This document shows positions 51,282 through 59,619 of a stretch of DNA of 64,000 nucleotides, piece by piece. The translations under genes and the position numbers were made by a program. Below the pieces are notes generated by a model. It made no database searches. It had not been told where the DNA came from and saw only the letters and a list, made by a program, of their open reading frames with translations. Numbering within the stretch: position 1 is the stretch's first letter; the number at the start of each line of letters is the position of its first letter. The stretch is taken from positions 186,001-250,000 of the forward strand of contig JANUBW010000013.1 of the NCBI GenBank assembly GCA_024809215.1, written 5' to 3'. The DNA comes from Niastella sp. OAS944. GTDB taxonomy: Bacteria > Bacteroidota > Bacteroidia > Chitinophagales > Chitinophagaceae.

Positions 51282-51346
51282 GAAGTAGGAAGTAAGAAGT
51301 ATGAAATGATCGATTTTCCATTCTTACTTCTTACCTCGTACATCTT
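51282..51346. repeat. Intergenic word palindrome G (GAAGTAGGAAGTAAG words)
   Basis: Left arm GAAGTAGGAAGTAAGAAG plus TATGAAATG (51282-51308), right arm CATTCTTACTTCTTACC plus TCGTACATCTT (51319-51346), 10-base loop. It shares its first 16 bases with palindrome D. It lies between convergent genes and could also act as a terminator, though no T run follows. Confidence 0.75.
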
Positions 51347-51374
51347 ATTTCGCATTGCTATTTTCGAAAATCTA

Positions 51375-52322
51375 CTATTTAAGAGACTTAATGCGTTCCC
51401 AGATCTCAGGTATCCTTTTGATCCACACCAGTTCTCTCTTTTTAATAGAAGCATCCTCAGCCGGTGATCCAAAATAAACTTTACCGGCTTCCAGTGTACC
51501 ACCCACACCACTTTGCGCCAGTACAACAACGTTATCGTGAATGGTGAGCGTTTTTGAAACACCTACCTGCCCCCATAATATAACACCGTTACCAAGGGTT
51601 GTAGCGCCTGCAATACCTACCTGCGCAGCCAGCAAACAGTTTGCACCCAATACGGTATCGTGACCAATATGCACCATATTATCGAGTTTGCTACCGCGGC
51701 CAATGCGGGTATCGTGCGAAACGCCGCGATCGATGGTACAACCGGCACCAATTTCAACATCGTTTTCGATAACAACCCGGCCGCAACTTTCCATTTTCTT
51801 GTACCACACTTCCCTATCCTTTTTGGTATTGTAATAAAAAGCATCGGAACCGATTACTGTACCGGCCTGTATGATCACATTATCCCCAATTACACAGTAA
51901 TCGAGTATTGAAACATTGGGCGCAATAAAACAATTCTTGCCAATGGTTACCTCGTGCCCTATATAAACGTTAGGCGCTATATAAGTTCCTTCGCCTATAG
52001 TTGCGGTATCGCTAATTGGCTTGTTGGCGGGGCGAAATGGACGGAAGTGTTTTACAATTGTTTGGTATGCTTCAAATGGTTTATCAACAATAAGCAATGC
52101 TTTTCCTTCAGGACAATCAGTTTTTTGATTTATGATAATGAAGGTAGCTTCAGATTGCAGGCATTTGTCGTAATATTTGGGATGATCGACAAAGACGAGG
52201 TCGCCAGGTTCAACTTTATGTATCTCATTTATGCCGGTGGCTATTCCTTCTGTATTACCAGTAAGCTCAGCACCTATCAAATTGGCAATCCATTTTATCG
52301 AAACGGGAGCGGGAAATTTCAT
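51375..52322 (-). CDS. lpxD: UDP-3-O-acylglucosamine N-acyltransferase (LpxD-like)
   Basis: A 315-residue left-handed beta-helix acyltransferase of lipid A synthesis. The N-terminal uridine-binding domain (1-100) has VSIKWIANLIGAELTG and GDLVFVDHPKYYDKCLQSEA. The hexapeptide repeat region includes ATIGEGTYIAPNVYIGHEV, NVIIQAGTVIGSDAFYY, VEIGAGCTIDRG and the catalytic-His segment DNMVHIGHDTVLGANCLLAA. Start at 52322 (MKFPAPVSIKW) is chosen over an upstream ATG. It is not beside lpxC, fabZ or lpxA, where Bacteroidota normally have lpxD, so it may be the second, paralogous copy. Confidence 0.88.
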   Translation of the reverse strand: MKFPAPVSIKWIANLIGAELTGNTEGIATGINEIHKVEPGDLVFVDHPKYYDKCLQSEATFIIINQKTDCPEGKALLIVDKPFEAYQTIVKHFRPFRPANKPISDTATIGEGTYIAPNVYIGHEVTIGKNCFIAPNVSILDYCVIGDNVIIQAGTVIGSDAFYYNTKKDREVWYKKMESCGRVVIENDVEIGAGCTIDRGVSHDTRIGRGSKLDNMVHIGHDTVLGANCLLAAQVGIAGATTLGNGVILWGQVGVSKTLTIHDNVVVLAQSGVGGTLEAGKVYFGSPAEDASIKKRELVWIKRIPEIWERIKSLK

Positions 52323-52880
52323 ATCCGTTGAGTTTTCGCAAAAGTAACGCACGATGATCACACAGATTAGGTAATTATTGAGTTCAGTTTCATGTTTTCT
52401 GATATATTACCTCCATGTTTATCGATAAGCATCGTGATTTTTCTATGATAACAACCCGTTATTACTTAAAAGTGATGATGATAACAGCTTCACTAACCTC
52501 TTATGTCTTCAAAAGATGCCATTAAAGGCATCATTTAACCTTTTCAATGAACTTTTTGCCAAAAAATAAATGAACGTTACCAGCTCATTCAATGGATTTT
52601 CTTACTGTGATGCATGCACAGGTATATTGTTCACTTAACTTGCACTGATTAACACAACATGTTACAATGCATCATACAGCATTGCATACAACTCGCTGCC
52701 AGTGCATGTTTCAACTGATGATATAAAACATAACAAACCTGTTTGAATGATGAAATGAAGATGAAAACATGTTCAACATTGCACTTAACGATGAATTAAG
52801 GCTTCGCTTTTCCCCATTACATAAAAAAAATGTGAATAAAATTTATTAGAAATTTTTTTTAGATAGAAAAAATTATTTTT
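52323..52880. other. Long AT-rich intergenic region without a supported gene
   Basis: About 560 bases with no convincing ORF. It is rich in short palindromic words (TGCAT, GCAT, TGATGA, TTCATG) and holds a small hairpin GATGCC-ATTAAA-GGCATC near 52515. The last 60 bases are almost pure A/T. Composition differs from the neighbouring genes. No insertion sequence ends or known RNA were recognised. Confidence 0.5.
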
Positions 52881-52892
52881 AATATTGTGGAG

Positions 52893-52965
52893 GGAAATTT
52901 ATTTCCCGGTACTTACTAACCCATCCACATAATGAATCTCCCGGCTCACCGGGAGATTTTCTTTT
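52893..52965 (+). promoter_or_regulatory. Leader with two hairpins and a terminator-like structure before rluE
   Basis: GGGAAATTTATTTCCC (about 52893-52908) is a hairpin or palindrome. It is followed 26 bases later by a perfect 10-bp stem AATCTCCCGG (52935-52944) with CCGGGAGATT (52949-52958) on a CTCA loop, then TTCTTTT. The second looks like an intrinsic terminator ending only 2-3 bases before the ATG at 52968. It may be an attenuator or the end of a small RNA. Confidence 0.55.
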
Positions 52966-52967
52966 GT

Positions 52968-53552
52968 ATGCATCGCTACTTTATCATCTACAAACCATAT
53001 CAGGTACTATCACAGTTTACTTCTTCAGAAGGAAAACAAACATTGAAAGCATTCTTTAATGTGCCTTCTGATGTGTATCCTGTTGGCCGGTTAGATTATG
53101 ACAGTGAAGGATTATTACTTCTCACCAATGATGCTTCACTAAATCATCGTTTGTTGAACCCTTCTTTTGCACATGAACGGGAATATTGGGTACAGGTTGA
53201 TGGTGATATATCTGAAAAAGCAATTCAGGAACTACAACGAGGTGTTTCAATAACCATTAACGGTACAAAATACAGGACCAAACCATGTAAAGCAACGCGT
53301 TTTGCCAACACACCGGATGTTCCTGAACGAAACCCACCTGTTCGATTTCGAAAAGAGATTCCTACCAGCTGGGTTAAATTGATCTTAACAGAAGGTAAGA
53401 ACCGGCAGGTTCGAAAAATGACAGCTCAAACTGGTTTCCCTACCCTTCGTTTGATCAGACATCGAATTGGCAGCATCACTTTAGATGGTTTATTGCCTGG
53501 TGAAATGCGTGAAATGAATAAAAATGACATCTATACCCGATTATTCGGGTAA
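52968..53552 (+). CDS. rluE: RluE-type 23S rRNA pseudouridine synthase
   Basis: A 194-residue RsuA/RluE-branch pseudouridine synthase without an S4 domain. The start FIIYKPYQVLSQF is the family opening. The catalytic Asp is in YPVGRLDYDSEGLLLLTND, and the second block EREYWVQVDGDIS and later TEGKNRQVRKMTAQTGFPTL with RLIRHRIG complete the fold. RluE modifies U2457 of E. coli 23S rRNA. An in-frame ATG at 52932 would add 12 residues encoded by the terminator-like hairpin, so the ATG at 52968 is preferred. Codon use looks more AT-rich than in neighbouring genes. Confidence 0.9.
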   Translation: MHRYFIIYKPYQVLSQFTSSEGKQTLKAFFNVPSDVYPVGRLDYDSEGLLLLTNDASLNHRLLNPSFAHEREYWVQVDGDISEKAIQELQRGVSITINGTKYRTKPCKATRFANTPDVPERNPPVRFRKEIPTSWVKLILTEGKNRQVRKMTAQTGFPTLRLIRHRIGSITLDGLLPGEMREMNKNDIYTRLFG

Positions 53553-53625
53553 GGCACAAACCTCAGGCCCCAAGGTACAAGCTCCAATTAAGGTCTTGTG
53601 CCCTGAACCTTGTGCCTTGTGCCTT
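53551..53625. repeat. Intergenic word palindrome H (AAGGCACAAG words)
   Basis: Left arm AAGGCACAAACCTCAGGCCC plus CAAGGTACAAG (53551-53581), right arm CTTGTGCCCTGAACCTTGTG plus CCTTGTGCCTT (53595-53625), loop of 13 bases. It starts at the end of rluE and lies 33 bases before yicC. Confidence 0.8.
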
Positions 53626-53657
53626 TATTTCATTACCTTGCTAAAAAAAGGTACGTT

Positions 53658-54533
53658 ATGTTGAAATCAATGACCGGCTTTGGAAGAAGTGAACAAACCG
53701 TGGGAGATAAGACCTTCCTGGTTGACATAAAATCACTGAATGGAAAACAATTTGAACTATCGTTGAAGATACCGGCTTTTATAAAGCCTTTTGAATTTGA
53801 TATACGATCGTTGTTATCTAAAAAGCTGGGCAGAGGCACCATTGATTGTACCATAAGCCTTAAAGAAAGCGGTGCCGCCAAACCGGTAAGCATTAATACC
53901 GATCTGGCAAAAGCCTATTACCAACCAATTGCTGAATTATCGAAGTCACTGAATCTCGATCCCTCACATATCTTAAGCACTATCATTAAGCTGCCTGAAG
54001 TAATAACACCTACCGGAGAAACCTTAACCGACGAAGAATGGGCCAGGTTTCAAAGTGTTATAGAAGCAGCCATGGAAAACCTCACCACTCACCGCCTCGA
54101 AGAAGGCAAAATAATGGAAGCTGACCTGTTGTTACGTATAAGCAACATTCAAAAACAACAGGAAATAATTGCTACCCTTGAGCCTTTACGCAAACAAAAG
54201 ATCAGGGAAGGGTTAACCAAGGTGTTGGAAGAAAATGTGGGTAAAGAAAACTACGATCCTAACCGCCTCGAGCAGGAGCTTATATACTACATTGAAAAAA
54301 TAGACCTCAGCGAAGAACAGGTTAGGTTAAAAACGCATTGCGAATATTTTAAGACCATTTTGAACGAGCCAGAAGAAGGAAAAGGCAAGAAGCTGTCGTT
54401 TGTATTACAGGAAATTGGCCGCGAGATAAATACAACCGGCGCCAAAGCTTACGATTCATCCATACAGAAGTGTGTGGTACTCATGAAGGATGAGCTGGAA
54501 AAAGCCAAAGAACAGGTTCTAAACGTATTATAA
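53658..54533 (+). CDS. yicC: YicC/YloC family endoribonuclease
   Basis: A 291-residue protein. The start MLKSMTGFGRSEQ is the family signature, followed by VDIKSLNGKQFELSLKIP and ELKPFE-like strands. The C-terminal DUF1732 part contains NYDPNRLEQELIYYIEKIDL, SEEQVRLKTHCEYFK and KGKKLSFVLQEIGREINTTG. YicC proteins are metal-dependent RNases implicated in RNA turnover and stress. The ATG at 53658 is chosen over an upstream open frame that would translate the word repeat. A further palindrome (I) follows before gldH. Confidence 0.93.
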   Translation: MLKSMTGFGRSEQTVGDKTFLVDIKSLNGKQFELSLKIPAFIKPFEFDIRSLLSKKLGRGTIDCTISLKESGAAKPVSINTDLAKAYYQPIAELSKSLNLDPSHILSTIIKLPEVITPTGETLTDEEWARFQSVIEAAMENLTTHRLEEGKIMEADLLLRISNIQKQQEIIATLEPLRKQKIREGLTKVLEENVGKENYDPNRLEQELIYYIEKIDLSEEQVRLKTHCEYFKTILNEPEEGKGKKLSFVLQEIGREINTTGAKAYDSSIQKCVVLMKDELEKAKEQVLNVL

Positions 54534-54537
54534 AGCT

Positions 54538-54590
54538 ACACAAGACACAAGGATCAGCGGTTTTGCAACCCAGGGCCTTGTGTCTTGATT
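54538..54590. repeat. Intergenic word palindrome I (ACAAGACACAAGG)
   Basis: Left arm ACACAAGACACAAGGATC (54538-54555) with right arm GGGCCTTGTGTCTTGATT (54573-54590). Shares the CACAAGG word with element H. Its right arm supplies the TTG of the gldH -33 element. Confidence 0.7.
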
Positions 54591-54614
54591 CTTTTACCCT
54601 GATCCCTATCTTTG
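54584..54614 (+). promoter_or_regulatory. Promoter of gldH
   Basis: CTTG at 54584-54587, a 19-base spacer, TATCTTTG at 54607-54614. Fits the Bacteroidota TTTG/TAnnTTTG pattern apart from one base in the -33 box. It lies 13 bases before the TTG start at 54628. Confidence 0.6.
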
Positions 54615-54627
54615 TAAAAAATTTCGC

Positions 54628-55122
54628 TTGAAAAAAAGTATCCTGCATTATACTTCATTCATCCTGCTTTTTGTTTCGTACCTGGCTTTACCTTCCTGTG
54701 GTACAATAGATGTTTTTGAAAAGAATGCCACCATTCCCAAACAAGTGTGGAAAAGCAGCTACAAGCCCGAGATTGCATTTAACATAGCACCTACCGATAC
54801 AACTGCCCGGTTCAATATTTACATTGTTATCAGGCATACAGACGCCTACCGCTATAAAAACATCTGGTTAAACATTCATACCGAATCACCAGGCGGGGTT
54901 GTACAAAATCAGCCGCTGAACCTGCAACTGGCAACCGATAACAAAGGCTGGCTGGGCAGTGGTATGGATGACATCTTTGAACACCGTATCCTCATTACAC
55001 CGCCGCATTCTCCCGAACGGTTAAGCGCAGGCACTTATCGCTTTAAACTGGAGAATATTATGCGGGAAGACCCTTTACTTAACGTAATGAACGTTGGGAT
55101 ACGCCTGGAAAAAGTAATGTAG
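54628..55122 (+). CDS. gldH: Gliding motility lipoprotein GldH
   Basis: A 164-residue lipoprotein: signal segment with lipobox ALPSC (Cys24). The body matches GldH in the FNIAPTDTTARFNIYIVIRH, DAYRYKNIWLNIHTESPGG and GWLGSGMDDIFEHRILI segments and ends VMNVGIRLEKVM. GldH is required for gliding in Flavobacterium and sits in the outer envelope. The start codon is TTG at 54628; there is no earlier or nearby ATG in frame, and the signal peptide begins right after it. The next gene (a sensor kinase) starts 8 bases downstream, so this is probably the first gene of a three-gene operon. Confidence 0.85.
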   Translation: MKKSILHYTSFILLFVSYLALPSCGTIDVFEKNATIPKQVWKSSYKPEIAFNIAPTDTTARFNIYIVIRHTDAYRYKNIWLNIHTESPGGVVQNQPLNLQLATDNKGWLGSGMDDIFEHRILITPPHSPERLSAGTYRFKLENIMREDPLLNVMNVGIRLEKVM

Positions 55123-55130
55123 GTTTTACA

Positions 55131-56123
55131 ATGGATGTATTTACTAAAAAACGGCTTCAGATTGCCAGTATCACCTATTGGCTTTTACTGGGCTACATAG
55201 TAGTAGCACTGGTTTGGTGGTTTATTGCCCTTCAACGGCAAAATCACCAGATGGCAAACTATAAGATCAGCGAACTGAAAATGGATGACCCCTCTTTTCA
55301 GGCCAAATACATTCAAATAAACGATGAAAAACGCCGGCACGACTTTCGTAACATTGGCGAAGGCGCTATTTTTCTCGTAGTAATTCTAATTGCATCCATT
55401 TTCGTATATCAGGCTGTACGGCGTCAAATACGCTTACAACATCAGCAGGAAAACTTCATGATGGCTATAACACATGAATTGAAAACACCTATCGCTATAG
55501 CCAAGCTGAATCTGGAAACACTACTGAAGTATTCCCTCTCTGAAGAAAAAAAGCAGAAGATGTTGCAGGCAACCCTGCAGGAAACCAACCGGCTGAATAC
55601 GCTGGCCAGCAATATTCTGGTATCATCACAACTCGAAGGCGGCCGCTACCGCACAGCCAAAGAAGAACTCGACCTCTCGGACCTGATAAAAACCTCCATT
55701 ACCGATTTTAAGAACCGTTTCCCCGAGCGGCACTGGCAATGTGAAATAGAACCTGAAATAGATATCAACGGCGATCCTTTACTGTTACAAATATTGGTGA
55801 ACAACCTTATTGAGAACGCCATTAAATATGCCCCCAAAGAAGGCCTTATTTCCTTCAAACTGTTTCAAAAGGGAAAAACCATTCAGTTCCATGTTATAGA
55901 TGAGGGACCCGGCATACCCGAAGATGAAAAGAAACGCATCTTTGAAAAGTTCTACCGCATAGGTAACGAAACCACCCGTACAGCCAAAGGCACCGGTTTA
56001 GGGTTATACCTTTGTAAAAAGATTGTAGAAGATCACAACGGGCACATCAAGGTGGCTGATAATACACCCAGAGGCAGTAATTTTATGGTAAGTTTTACCG
56101 TAAAACATGCCCATGAGCAATAA
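55131..56123 (+). CDS. Sensor histidine kinase
   Basis: A 330-residue kinase with two membrane helices (about residues 13-33 and 78-97) flanking a short periplasmic loop. The HisKA dimerisation helix has FMMAITHELKTPIAIAKLNL with phospho-His115. The ATPase domain shows NNLIENAIKYAPKEG (N box), DEGPGIPEDEKKRIFEKFYR and GTGLGLYLCKKIVEDHNG. No HAMP or PAS domain is visible. It starts 8 bases after gldH and overlaps the response regulator gene by 17 bases, so the two are a cognate pair. The signal is unknown. Confidence 0.95.
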   Translation: MDVFTKKRLQIASITYWLLLGYIVVALVWWFIALQRQNHQMANYKISELKMDDPSFQAKYIQINDEKRRHDFRNIGEGAIFLVVILIASIFVYQAVRRQIRLQHQQENFMMAITHELKTPIAIAKLNLETLLKYSLSEEKKQKMLQATLQETNRLNTLASNILVSSQLEGGRYRTAKEELDLSDLIKTSITDFKNRFPERHWQCEIEPEIDINGDPLLLQILVNNLIENAIKYAPKEGLISFKLFQKGKTIQFHVIDEGPGIPEDEKKRIFEKFYRIGNETTRTAKGTGLGLYLCKKIVEDHNGHIKVADNTPRGSNFMVSFTVKHAHEQ

Positions 56124-56814
56124 ACCATCTATTTTACTTGTTGAAGATGAAGAAAACCTGCACGAAGCACTCAAATTGAACCTTGAGCTGGAAGGCTATG
56201 AGATCACCTCTTCCTTCACCGGCAGCGAAGCCCTTCAAAAGATCCAAAGCGAATACTTCGACCTCATTATATTGGATGTTATGCTGCCCGATGTAGATGG
56301 CATTAGCATAACCGAAACCATCCGCGTTCAAAACAACCAGGTACCCATTTTAATTCTCAGCGCAAAAAATACAAGCTCCGACCGGGTACTGGGACTTAAA
56401 AAAGGGGCAGATGATTACCTCACCAAACCCTTTAACCTCGAAGAGCTATTGCTGCGGGTTATGAAACTGATTGAGAAGAATAAAAAAATGCAGGATAAGG
56501 ATTCAGTGGGCGATACCTATCAGTTTGGCGGCCATACTATTGATTTTAATGCCCAGGAAGCGGTAACAAAAGAAGGAGAACGCATTCAGCTTAGTAAAAA
56601 AGAAGCAATGTTGCTAAAGCTGTTATTTGAAAATAAGAATGATGTAGTGCCGCGCGAAAAGATCCTGCAAACGGTTTGGGGCTACAATGTTTATCCAACT
56701 ACACGTACCATAGACAATTTCATATTGAACTTTCGCAAATATTTCGAACACGACAGTCGCAATCCCCGGTACTTTCATTCGGTTCGCGGCGTTGGCTATA
56801 AGTACACCGAGTAG
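56107..56814 (+). CDS. OmpR-family response regulator
   Basis: A 235-residue response regulator. The receiver domain has LLVEDEENL, phospho-Asp57 (LIILDVMLPDVDG), ILSAKN and LTKPFN. The C-terminal winged-helix DNA-binding domain (about 135-235) has LSKKEAMLLKLLFENKNDVV, REKILQTVWGYNVYPTTRTI and HSVRGVGYKYTE. Two possible starts exist, ATG 56107 and ATG 56113; both overlap the kinase gene. Targets are not visible. Confidence 0.96.
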   Translation: MPMSNKPSILLVEDEENLHEALKLNLELEGYEITSSFTGSEALQKIQSEYFDLIILDVMLPDVDGISITETIRVQNNQVPILILSAKNTSSDRVLGLKKGADDYLTKPFNLEELLLRVMKLIEKNKKMQDKDSVGDTYQFGGHTIDFNAQEAVTKEGERIQLSKKEAMLLKLLFENKNDVVPREKILQTVWGYNVYPTTRTIDNFILNFRKYFEHDSRNPRYFHSVRGVGYKYTE

Positions 56815-56880
56815 AAGAGCGACGACAGTGTAAGGAAGGGAACTGCAGTAAAAGAGAACGTAATTATCGATAACAAACCC

Positions 56881-58626
56881 TTAAGCTTTTATCTCAAGTA
56901 ATTCTTTTAATAAACCTTCAGTTTTTTCTATCGTTGCCTCCATATTACTAACAGAATGACCCGGCGTGTATAAAGCCCATTCACATTCATTGAGTATGGC
57001 CGAAAAGCTTTGAATAATGTAAGCAGGCACCTGCTGTTCGGCTAACAATTGGGTAATATGATGCCTGTTCATTTTAGAAGGCAATACCTTCCAGTTATCG
57101 GCAACTACCTGCCACAAGGCCTGTTCTATTTCATGATAAAAAATGGGCGCCTGTTGGTATTGAATAGCCAGTCTTGCCTTAGTTAATAACTGAGTAGCCA
57201 TTACTTGTGCCGAAGGCTTCACCTGCACAGGAGCAGCGGCCTGTACTTTAGCAATCTCTTTCTTTTTTCCCTTTTTCAATGAAATAACCTGGTATACAAT
57301 ACTGCCAATGATCGCCAACACTATAATGGCAAACCAATAATAATGCGCAGGAATGCCAGGCGCTTTTTGTGCTTTCATGGCCTCAGCTTCTGCATCACTT
57401 TTTGTAACACCCGGTAATACATGGAGGATGATGGAATCATTTGATGCCTTTTTATACTTCTTATCTACCGGGTCGTAATAAGAAAGATGAATGGCAGGAA
57501 TTTTATAATCGCCCGTATCAGGGGCCGCAAACGAATATTCAAATGTTTTTGAACCAGTTAAAGGGAAAACATATTTATTGATGTCTTCTTTTACAGAAGG
57601 CTCTGCTGTATCAACACCCTTTGGCCATTTTACATGCGGCGGCGTTAGCAACGACAGGTTGCCACTTCCGCTGATGATTACCTGTATTTTTACCAGGTCG
57701 CCCTTGTGTATTGGAGTTGCTGGCACTTTAACTGTCACATTAAACTGCCCAACTGCACCGGAAAAATCATCAGGCTGATTGGCTGCAGGTAATGACTTTA
57801 CCGTAATGGTCAATGGTTGAGAACGCAGTAGTGTGCGATGATTGATAGCCGTGGGGAACATGGGCGTACTGCTTTGTCCTGGTAACATCCCTTTTTTACC
57901 AGCCGGCTTGTCGGTCTTTATAAAATGGATCAGGCTTTCTATTTCAGCGGGGTCAAGTGTATATGTTCCTTCCTGTAAGGGAAACAACTGAACTTTTCTT
58001 ACCAGGTTGGTATAATACAGGCGCCCGTTCAGCTTTTCAATTTCCGGTTTTCCACCATAGTTATCTACCATTTCCATAACACTAAAACCAGTCAGCGAAG
58101 GCCTTTTGGCAACCTGCATAGCGGCATTTAATCTTGAATATGCTTTATACACTACCATCAAAGGCTCACCAACATAACAGGTGTTCTTACTTGATTCAAC
58201 CCGCAGGAATAAATTCTTCGCTATTTTGTCTGTTATATCATCGCCGGGATGTAATACTGATTCTTCCTCGGTATCAATATCATCAGGATCGATATTATAG
58301 AGCCCTTGCACATCGGGCATTACCGAAATACTGGCCGTACTGGCACGCATGTATTTTCCATTGAGAACAGCAGTGGCGCCGGGTACGGTAAACCGCCCTT
58401 TTTTTGAAGTTATCAGCACTACTACTTTTGCATAGCTTCCGCCGCCATTGCCAAAGTCCAATGGATAATCAAAAGCGTCAACCACTTCAAAATCCTTAAA
58501 TTGAGGTATCGTAAACTGGCGGATACTGCGGGCACCTTCAACAATATATTGCACCTGGAACGTTTGCCGCGTGTAAACAGAAGGTTCGCTAACCCGCGTA
58601 TAAAATTTTACCTGCGCGCTTAACAC
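56881..58626 (-). CDS. batD: BatD family membrane protein (non-canonical start)
   Basis: A protein of at least 581 residues of the BatD/aerotolerance family: Ig-like periplasmic domains with VKFYTRVSEPSVYTRQTFQV, SKKGRFTVPGATAVLNGKY, LFLRVESSKNTCYVGEPLMV and KGDLVKIQVIISGSGNLSLL, then a membrane helix near residue 430 (YWFAIIVLAIIGSIVYQVI) and a cytoplasmic tail. The coordinates given begin at a GTG. The same frame continues upstream to 58689 and encodes a clear signal peptide (NIHIIFLGLFFCLYTGVLSA), but that stretch has no ATG, GTG or TTG. The real start may be ATC or ATA near 58671-58683. batA, batB and batC are absent next to it. Confidence 0.85.
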   Translation of the reverse strand: MLSAQVKFYTRVSEPSVYTRQTFQVQYIVEGARSIRQFTIPQFKDFEVVDAFDYPLDFGNGGGSYAKVVVLITSKKGRFTVPGATAVLNGKYMRASTASISVMPDVQGLYNIDPDDIDTEEESVLHPGDDITDKIAKNLFLRVESSKNTCYVGEPLMVVYKAYSRLNAAMQVAKRPSLTGFSVMEMVDNYGGKPEIEKLNGRLYYTNLVRKVQLFPLQEGTYTLDPAEIESLIHFIKTDKPAGKKGMLPGQSSTPMFPTAINHRTLLRSQPLTITVKSLPAANQPDDFSGAVGQFNVTVKVPATPIHKGDLVKIQVIISGSGNLSLLTPPHVKWPKGVDTAEPSVKEDINKYVFPLTGSKTFEYSFAAPDTGDYKIPAIHLSYYDPVDKKYKKASNDSIILHVLPGVTKSDAEAEAMKAQKAPGIPAHYYWFAIIVLAIIGSIVYQVISLKKGKKKEIAKVQAAAPVQVKPSAQVMATQLLTKARLAIQYQQAPIFYHEIEQALWQVVADNWKVLPSKMNRHHITQLLAEQQVPAYIIQSFSAILNECEWALYTPGHSVSNMEATIEKTEGLLKELLEIKA

Positions 58627-58722
58627 CCCGGTATACAGGCAAAAGAACAGCCCTAAAAAAATGATATGTATATTTTTCCTGATGCTTTTCTATTTAAATT
58701 ATTTGCATTCTTTCATCAGTAA

Positions 58723-58730
58723 CAAATATA
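58723..58730 (-). promoter_or_regulatory. Promoter -7 box (TATATTTG) of batD
   Basis: TATATTTG on the minus strand matches TAnnTTTG. A transcript starting near 58716 would include the whole signal-peptide region, supporting translation from upstream of the GTG at 58626. Confidence 0.45.
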
Positions 58731-58813
58731 AATTTTGCCAGTTTAGGCTGGTAAATATGTTAGCGTTAAAGGTGCGTTAAAGCGATAAACGGCAATGGCC
58801 TGTTGCAAATTGA

Positions 58814-59515
58814 TTACAGATCGCCCAGTTGGGGTCTCAGAATAATTTCCTCAACACAGGCCTGGGGCGATAATTGAGCAGCAGTATAAACCATGCGGGA
58901 AATATCTTCGGCTTCCATAATACGTTTAGGGTCAACGCCACTTCCAACCCACGAATCGGTATAGGCTGCGCCGGGGTAAACAGCTGTTACTTTAATACCA
59001 TGGGGTTTCATTTCTTCGCGCAGGTTGGTCGAAAAACCAGCCAACGCATATTTACTTATACTGTAAGCGCCCCCATTGGAATACGCCTTTAACGAGGCAA
59101 TGGAGCACATGTTAAAAATATGACCACTTTTCTGTGTTATCATTTGGTTGATCAGCGCACGGGTAACATGATAAGCGCTGAACAAATTCACCGCCATCAT
59201 ATGCTCCAGGTTTCCATCAGGTTCATTGTAAACACTACCAGGGTCAAACAAGCCCGCATTATTCACCAGCACATTAATGGAAACCTGAAGATCAAGCACC
59301 CATTTTCCAAAAGCCTGCGCTTCTTGTTTTATTGAAAGATCAAACGCCTTGGCTTTAACCGATATATTGGGATACGCGGTCATAAACTCCTGCATGGCAT
59401 TGTACAAAGCCACGTCGTTGCGGGAAGTTAAAATAAGATTATGCCCATTCTGTGCAAATACGTGGGCAATAGCCTTGCCCAAACCTCTCGATGCGCCGGT
59501 AATTACAACATTCAT
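58814..59515 (-). CDS. Short-chain dehydrogenase/reductase (classical SDR)
   Basis: A 233-residue NAD(P)-dependent oxidoreductase. Cofactor motif TGASRGLGKAIA (residues 6-17), structural NNAG (VLVNNAGLF), catalytic Ser in FNMCSIASLKAY and the active-site Tyr-x-x-x-Lys in GAYSISKYALAGF. TSR in the second strand (LILTSRND) favours NADP(H). The sequence ends in PQACVEEIILRPQLGDL, as in the YdfG/3-oxoacyl reductase-like branch. It is monocistronic, read toward batD. Substrate unknown. Confidence 0.93.
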   Translation of the reverse strand: MNVVITGASRGLGKAIAHVFAQNGHNLILTSRNDVALYNAMQEFMTAYPNISVKAKAFDLSIKQEAQAFGKWVLDLQVSINVLVNNAGLFDPGSVYNEPDGNLEHMMAVNLFSAYHVTRALINQMITQKSGHIFNMCSIASLKAYSNGGAYSISKYALAGFSTNLREEMKPHGIKVTAVYPGAAYTDSWVGSGVDPKRIMEAEDISRMVYTAAQLSPQACVEEIILRPQLGDL

Positions 59516-59619
59516 AATTGCTAAATTAATTACAAAACCAGTGCGGGCAAAGCATTATTAACTGGTATACAAAGCATTTGAGCACCGCCGCGTAACAGGC
59601 GTTTTTTGTAACTTGCGGA

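Noticed and set aside
52413..52523. Short ORF in the AT-rich gap before rluE
   Set aside because: About 36 codons without ribosome-binding site, hydrophobic pattern or homology I recognise; the region's composition produces open frames by chance.
52932..52967. Extended rluE start at ATG 52932
   Set aside because: The extension would be encoded by a perfect terminator-like hairpin, and RluE proteins begin near the ATG at 52968.
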